Of a DNA stretch of 64,000 nucleotides, positions 63,195 through 64,000 are shown one piece after another. Made by a program: the position numbers and the translations under genes. The notes below the pieces were generated by a model. That model had not been told where the DNA came from. It worked only from the letters and a program-made list of their open reading frames with translations, and ran no database searches. Position 1 is the first letter of the stretch, and each line of letters starts with the position of its first letter. Origin of the DNA: Pseudaminobacter sp047739745 (GTDB lineage Bacteria > Pseudomonadota > Alphaproteobacteria > Rhizobiales > Rhizobiaceae); assembly GCF_047739745.1 (NCBI RefSeq), contig NZ_JBLLVA010000002.1, positions 186,001-250,000 on the forward strand. The letters run 5' to 3'.

Positions 63195-63703
63195 CGGATG
63201 ATCTCTGCGATCGCGCGCTGGAGTTCGCCACAAAAGCGCACGAGTCCATCAACCAGCGTCGCAAATACACCGGTGAACCGTACATCGTTCACCCCATTGC
63301 CGTAGCCGAGATCGTCAAGACCGTGCCGCATACGCCGGAAATGATCGCTGCGGCCTACCTACATGACGTCGTCGAGGATACAGCAGTCACAATCGAGGAA
63401 ATCGAGGCGGAGTTCGGCAAGGAGGTGGCAGACCTCGTGGGCTGGCTGACCGATGTTTCCAAGCCTCAAGACGGCAATCGTCGGGCCCGCAAAGCCATCG
63501 ACCGGGAGCACAGTGCCAAGGCGCCGGCAGAAGCCCAGACCATCAAGCTTGCCGACCTGATCGACAACACCAAGGCGATAAAGCCCCATGATCCGGGGTT
63601 CTGGAAAGTCTACCGCAGGGAGAAACATGAGCTCCTTGAGGTTCTGACCAGGGGCGACCGCACTCTGTGGCAGCGGGCACAAGAAAGCAGTAGGGAGGCT
63701 TAG
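63191..63703 (+). CDS. Small alarmone hydrolase-like HD domain protein
   Basis: 170 residues of the RelA/SpoT hydrolase type: RKYTGEPYIVHPIAVAEIVK, AYLHDVVEDTAVTIEEIEAEFGKEVADLVGWLTDVSK and KLADLIDNTKAI provide the metal-binding H...HD...D set. There is no synthetase or TGS domain. Stand-alone enzymes of this group cleave (p)ppGpp or related nucleotides and can neutralise toxic alarmone synthetases. GTG start overlaps the previous stop, with GGAGG upstream. Confidence 0.82.
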   Translation: MTDDLCDRALEFATKAHESINQRRKYTGEPYIVHPIAVAEIVKTVPHTPEMIAAAYLHDVVEDTAVTIEEIEAEFGKEVADLVGWLTDVSKPQDGNRRARKAIDREHSAKAPAEAQTIKLADLIDNTKAIKPHDPGFWKVYRREKHELLEVLTRGDRTLWQRAQESSREA

Positions 63704-63705
63704 CC

Positions 63706-64000
63706 TTGAACATCGGCGAAATCGCTGAACGCATCGTCATGGCTGTCGAGATCGAAGAGGCAAGCCATGCCTATCGCGTCGGTCCCAATCCCGCGCGATC
63801 GCTCCAGCTTCCTTACGAGCATAGTTGGGCGGATCGCAACGGCTGGGGCAAGACGCGCCATGAGGAAGAAACCGCGGCCCTGTGGAAGGCGATCCTCAAC
63901 AGGCCGACACCGCAGCAGATCACCGAAGCCGAGGAGGCTTTGTCCTGGCTCCGGCTGGTCAGCCATGAAGACGAACGGACTGCTCTGGCCGCGTGGGCGC
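63706..64000 (+). CDS. DUF6362-like phage protein (partial at right edge)
   Basis: TTG start at 63706 has GGGAGG at good spacing. The visible 98 residues include SWADRNGWGKTRHEEETAALWKAIL and PTPQQITEAEEALSWLRLVSHEDERTALAAWA, a pattern I associate with DUF6362 proteins found near phage packaging genes. The end lies outside the window. Confidence 0.55.
   Translation, partial: MNIGEIAERIVMAVEIEEASHAYRVGPNPARSLQLPYEHSWADRNGWGKTRHEEETAALWKAILNRPTPQQITEAEEALSWLRLVSHEDERTALAAWA

Larger units (their letters stand above)
40503..64000. mobile_element. Lambda-like temperate prophage, left and early region (continues past right edge)
   Basis: From the tRNA-Cys break onward every gene is phage-like: integrase next to attL, RecE/RecT recombination genes, a repressor/Cro switch with matching operator clusters, and an early DNA-metabolism and replication operon. 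No capsid, terminase, tail or lysis gene appears before base 64,000, so the late region and attR are outside. Genes are tightly packed with start/stop overlaps. Confidence 0.95.

Overview
The window reads as a chromosomal segment of an alphaproteobacterium of the order Rhizobiales, most likely Mesorhizobium or a close Phyllobacteriaceae relative. This is an inference from gene content and order: purC-purS-purQ-purL-bolA-grxD in one block, a DUF1476 (zeta-type ATPase inhibitor) gene beside purC, a Rhizobiales-style recA-alaS-icd neighbourhood, and several members of the DUF982 family. The sequence is GC-rich.

Bases 1 to about 40,340 are ordinary chromosome. On the left is the end of a SUF iron-sulfur cluster operon (sufS partial, sufT, a glycine-rich microprotein, sufA), then a TfoX-like gene, a pseudouridine breakdown pair (psuG, psuK), recA, alaS, a GST, icd, trmJ, murI, rpsD and ttcA. 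Next come an MFS exporter, grxD, bolA and the purine genes purL, purQ, purS, purC and purB. The 26-40 kb part holds small conserved envelope genes, a P1 peptidase with a periplasmic binding protein, and a five-gene set (MoxR ATPase, VWA protein, two split XdhC halves, a MobA-like fusion) of the kind that matures molybdenum hydroxylases. It ends with a Fae paralogue, a DMT transporter and tRNA-Asn.

At about 40,505 the chromosome is interrupted inside the anticodon arm of a tRNA-Cys gene. The next 23.5 kb, running off the right edge, is the left and early part of a temperate prophage laid out like lambda. A leftward operon carries RecE-like exonuclease, RecT, HNH nuclease, an excisionase-like protein and integrase. 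It starts at a cluster of three operators (oL, 46,148-46,218). An immunity region follows, ending in a short CI-like repressor. A second cluster of three operators (oR, 49,432-49,506) with the same consensus, TCGTAC-N5-GTACGA, separates the repressor from a Cro-like gene. The rightward operon then encodes a TGT/DpdA-like base exchanger, an RMF-like protein, a nucleoside deoxyribosyltransferase-like protein, an SNF2 helicase, an N4/N6 DNA methyltransferase, a RuvC-like resolvase, a repeat-rich C5 methyltransferase, a DnaB-like helicase, a DnaA domain IV protein and a small alarmone hydrolase. No structural, packaging or lysis genes are in view.

The most unusual material is in the prophage: the twin three-site operators; six DUF982 paralogues all on the strand opposite to the early operon and sitting only in its gaps; a C5 methyltransferase with nine P-x-P-T units between its catalytic blocks; a DpdA-like enzyme without its own preQ0 genes; and a tRNA-Cys whose 3' half is missing at this end of the element.
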